Assembly: GCA_039000515.1 (NCBI GenBank)
Contig: JBCFYV010000882.1
Location: 1-64,000 of the forward strand
Direction of reading: 5' to 3'
DNA length: 64,000 bases
Source: Timema cristinae
Taxonomy: Eukaryota; Arthropoda; Insecta; Phasmatodea; Timematidae
Each line of letters begins with the position of its first letter. Within the stretch, counting starts at the first letter, position 1. Below the pieces are notes generated by a model, which was not told where the DNA came from, made no database searches, and worked only from the letters and a program-made list of their open reading frames with translations. Shown here one piece after another: positions 61,603 to 64,000 of the stretch. A program made the position numbers and the translations under genes.

Positions 61603-61674
61603 TATTCCGTGGTGTAGGGGTTATCACATCTGCTTTAAATGCAGTAGTTCTCCAGTTCGATCTTGTACGTAATC
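61603..61674 (+). pseudogene. tRNA-Val-like pseudogene, copy 5
   Basis: Aligned to the other Val copies, it has several acceptor mismatches (TATTCCG against CGTAATC), GTAGGGG in the D arm and loop TTTAAAT, which would read as anticodon TAA. The variable arm is also altered. Decay matches that of the DNA around it. Confidence 0.85.
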
Positions 61675-62365
61675 AATTTATTTTAAATTTTATATTGACG
61701 TTCCTTTACTTGAATTTATATTCAAATCTGTACACTTATGTATTTACTTTGAATGAAAAAGCATATTATTTCAAGTCTTAAAATTATTATTTTTACCTTG
61801 TCATAATAAACGAAAGTGTAGTTTAGTTTCAACAAATTATGGATCATTCAAATGTTTTGGAAACTGATATTTAAGATTTAATACAAATTTAGAATATATT
61901 AATTGATTTTAGGATAGTTACAAATATGTTTTTAATTATAAATACAATTTTTTTTTAAATATAAAATAAGATTTATGGTGACTTACAAATCATTTATTTT
62001 TGAAAATTAGAATTTTGTTTATTATATTTGAAAAATTAAGTTTAAAATTGATATAAATAATGATTATTAGAATTAACAAGTAGATATTATTTTATAGGAG
62101 TGTTTATTAAATCCTATTTTAGAAAATATTCTTTCAAATTATGTTACACAATATGAAAAATTTCTGTGATTATTTCGTACCATTTATTTATTTACTGTTA
62201 CTAAATATATATTTATGGTTTTTAGTGTTAATTGTAAGTGTTATCTCATGAAACACATATTTTTGAAAGTTAAGATAAAAACAAATCAATGCTGCTCCTG
62301 TTCTATTGGGTGATACTACTTGCCATGTGTATGAGAGTGGCACGTTCTATTGCAGTAGAAATATC
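61675..62365 (+). repeat. Decayed remnant of a fifth tRNA unit
   Basis: Phrases of the unit persist in order, for example 'tacttgaatttatattcaaa', 'gattattagaattaacaag', 'gttatctcatgaaa' and 'attgggtgatactac'. Homology ends about where the threonine gene should be. Confidence 0.75.
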
Positions 62366-63238
62366 TAATTTGGATTCAAGGTAAAGTGACCACTTCAAAT
62401 AACCATAAAAAACTCAACATCTTATATTTCAAAGAGGATCCCAGTAAATACGGGTTAGGGGGAGTATAGAAATAAAGTAAAAATATTAATAGGTGGGGTA
62501 TACAGTTAAAATTTAGCAGCAGATATAAGGACGCCTTCAATATATGTGGTAGTTGATAAATGATAGGGGAGGGGATGCTCAAAATTTCCAGAACTAATAT
62601 AAATAACTACTTATATGTGTTCTATTAACTAAAATTTGGCCAGTAATGATAAATACAATTCTGAAAAATTAAATTTTAAATTGGAGCTCCAGAAGTATTG
62701 AGGTTAGGGAGGGGAGTCATAATTAGAAAATAATGCCATTTAGAGATTATACAAAACAAGAATGTTCCCTGAGTGTAGAGGTGTCACTCCAAATAGTAAT
62801 TAATGGCACATGCAATTTTTCAGGGAAAGTTACTTAGAGGTTACTTTGTATAAATGGATATTTCCAATTTTGGTCATATCTCCGCAACTATTTCAGATAC
62901 GAAATTTGTAGGAACATTAAAAATAATTAATATTTATTTGAAATATATTTTTATAAAACCAATCATTTCCGCGATATAAATCTATATAATACATATTTTA
63001 TAAATGTAGTTCCGAGGAATTGAGTTTAGTTGTTTCTATAAAAATATACCTATATTATTTGTTTTATGCTCTTCGGTGGAACATGATGATCTTTAATCCT
63101 TCATTTATCAGCAACATTGTATATTAATTAGATAAATGAACGAAAAAGTTTGTGGAATGCAACGGATAACTCTGGGGAACAAAAAACTATTTTATTTTTC
63201 ATGGGCCAGGAATTTTCGATCTTATTTTGGGAAATATT
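62366..63238. other. Intergenic AT-rich DNA
   Basis: No gene is recognised. Contains several G-rich short runs and the phrase shared with 41095-41165 noted above. Confidence 0.55.
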
Positions 63239-63590
63239 GTGCCGCTGATTACGGAACTGGTATCCTTTTTGCCCTGGCCGCTATAGTTTTTTTAGATAAT
63301 TTTCTGTTATTATATAGTATTATGTTATTTTCCCGCCAGTACTTGCTACCTGTAAAAAATGTTTTTACTTGGGGTCTGTATTTTTCTATTTGATTCGGGG
63401 TATTTTTGTGCCGCTGACAACGGAAATGGTATCCTTTCAGATAAAGCAGTTTTAAATTTTGAGATTTCGTTGGCATTATTACCTTGTATTACTTTATTTT
63501 CCCGCCAGCATTTGTTTCCTGTTTGTATGCAAACGTTTGAATTTTCGGTTGCTGTCTGTGTTTGCGTGTGCACGTTACATATTAAGACGT
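63239..63590. repeat. 170-bp imperfect direct duplication
   Basis: Two copies share 'gtgccgctga', 'acgga(a)ctggtatcctttt' and 'ttattttcccgccag'. TTTCCCGCC falls at 63328-63336 and again at 63498-63506, 170 bp apart. It lies just upstream of the gene remnant at 63617 and could be a duplicated promoter part. Confidence 0.7.
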
Positions 63591-63616
63591 GTTTTATTTA
63601 TCTTTCAAGCGTTGAC

Positions 63617-64000
63617 ATGGATTCATCACGAAGACAATGTGTCAATCCTCCGGATTTTTTTTGTTACATTTGTGGAGAGTAGACATTCGCTCAAAGAAGA
63701 CAACCTTAACGGACTTTGTGAAAAGAGCTTATTTTTCCTATTTCCTAGTAATACTTGGGGACCAAGATATTCTTTTGGCACCGTATGTCACGTGTAAAAC
63801 GTGTATAAAGCATCTTCGACAATGGATGAATGGGAAAGGAAAGTTCATGAAATTGGATATACCAATGGTATGGCGCCAGCAGATCAACCACAGTGATGAC
63901 TGTTATTTTTGTCTGTTGAATATAAAGGGCATCAATGGGAAGAACCAGAGTAAGTTGATGTACCCCGATATAGACTCCGTTAGACGCCCTGTTCCACATT
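63617..64000 (+). pseudogene. Broken cysteine-rich conserved protein, cut by window end
   Basis: From the ATG at 63617 the frame gives 'CVNPPDFFCYICGE' and then TAG at 63680. Another frame (codons in phase with 63661) continues through 'LTDFVKRAYF', 'LGDQDILLAPYVTCKTC', 'HLRQWMNGKGKFMKLDIPMVW' in part, 'DDCYFC' and 'RRPVPH' to the window edge. This pattern of CxxC pairs, 'GDQD...P', 'PMVWR' and 'DCYFC' belongs to a cysteine-rich, probably zinc-binding, uncharacterised family abundant in arthropod genomes, often in mobile DNA. The stop and the frame change between 63680 and 63700 show this copy is broken, unless a sequencing error or intron is involved. Function unknown. Confidence 0.7.

Larger units (their letters stand above)
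42420..62365 (+). repeat. Tandem array of 3.14-kb tRNA-Val/tRNA-Thr units
   Basis: Valine genes start at 42420, 45562, 48697, 51845 and 61603. Threonine genes start at 44327, 47474, 50609 and 60681. Spacing is 3142, 3135 and 3148 bp for the first three intervals. The fourth interval is 9758 bp. Removing the LTR element with one target copy (6917 bp) leaves 2841 bp, and the missing SINE of about 290 bp accounts for the rest. After the fifth valine copy the homology continues in decayed form to about 62365. Non-tRNA parts hold no convincing protein frame. A TG/TA hairpin (catgtgtgtg with cacacacatg, about 44633-44686) recurs in each unit. Confidence 0.95.

Noticed and set aside
63136..63393. 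85-codon frame before the right-edge pseudogene
   Set aside because: It crosses the 170-bp duplication and does not resemble a known protein. Context suggests upstream non-coding DNA.

Overview
The window is a stretch of insect nuclear genome that is almost entirely mobile and repetitive DNA. The assignment rests on an env-bearing Ty3/gypsy provirus of errantivirus type, a PIF/Harbinger element with a MADF partner protein, tRNA-derived SINEs, eukaryotic tRNA genes and introns. The strand composition is AT-rich. Nothing identifies the species. No ordinary single-copy host protein gene is visible.

Layout. 1-2310 has no gene. 2311-6972 is a satellite of about 88 copies of a 53-bp unit. 6973-9920 is AT-rich DNA with a SINE fragment and a decayed antisense LINE 3' end. 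9921-18612 is a complete provirus with apparently identical 678-bp LTRs, a 4-bp target duplication, gag, pol in the -1 frame behind a textbook slippery site and hairpin, and env. 19126-22115 is an apparently intact PIF/Harbinger element. Its transposase intron holds the last exon of the antisense MADF gene.

22511-39906 is the most unusual object. It is a 17.4-kb inverted structure with arms of about 6.4 kb, a 4.65-kb spacer and a 6-bp direct repeat (AGTTAA) at its outer edges. It looks like a giant foldback transposon. Its arms carry a tandem array, SINE-like heads and a long CACATA microsatellite. The spacer carries one gene-like region, broken by a frameshift, that resembles a MAEL/DnaQ-type nuclease fold, with a TATA box in front.

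40381-40880 is a long-armed MITE, and 41643-41901 is a SINE with a 12-bp target duplication. 42420 to about 62365 is a tandem array of units of about 3.14 kb, each with one tRNA-Val and one tRNA-Thr. The four intact valine copies show three different anticodons (AAC, CAC, CAC, TAC). Three units carry the same SINE and one lacks it. A 6.9-kb LTR element that encodes only a Gag-like protein (52227-59139) is inserted in the fourth unit. The right edge (63617-64000) holds a broken copy of a cysteine-rich protein family.

Functional reading. The provirus and the Harbinger element each keep a complete gene set and look recent. The gag-only LTR element and the foldback element would depend on enzymes encoded elsewhere. 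The tRNA units are the only plausible host genes, and several copies are visibly decaying.
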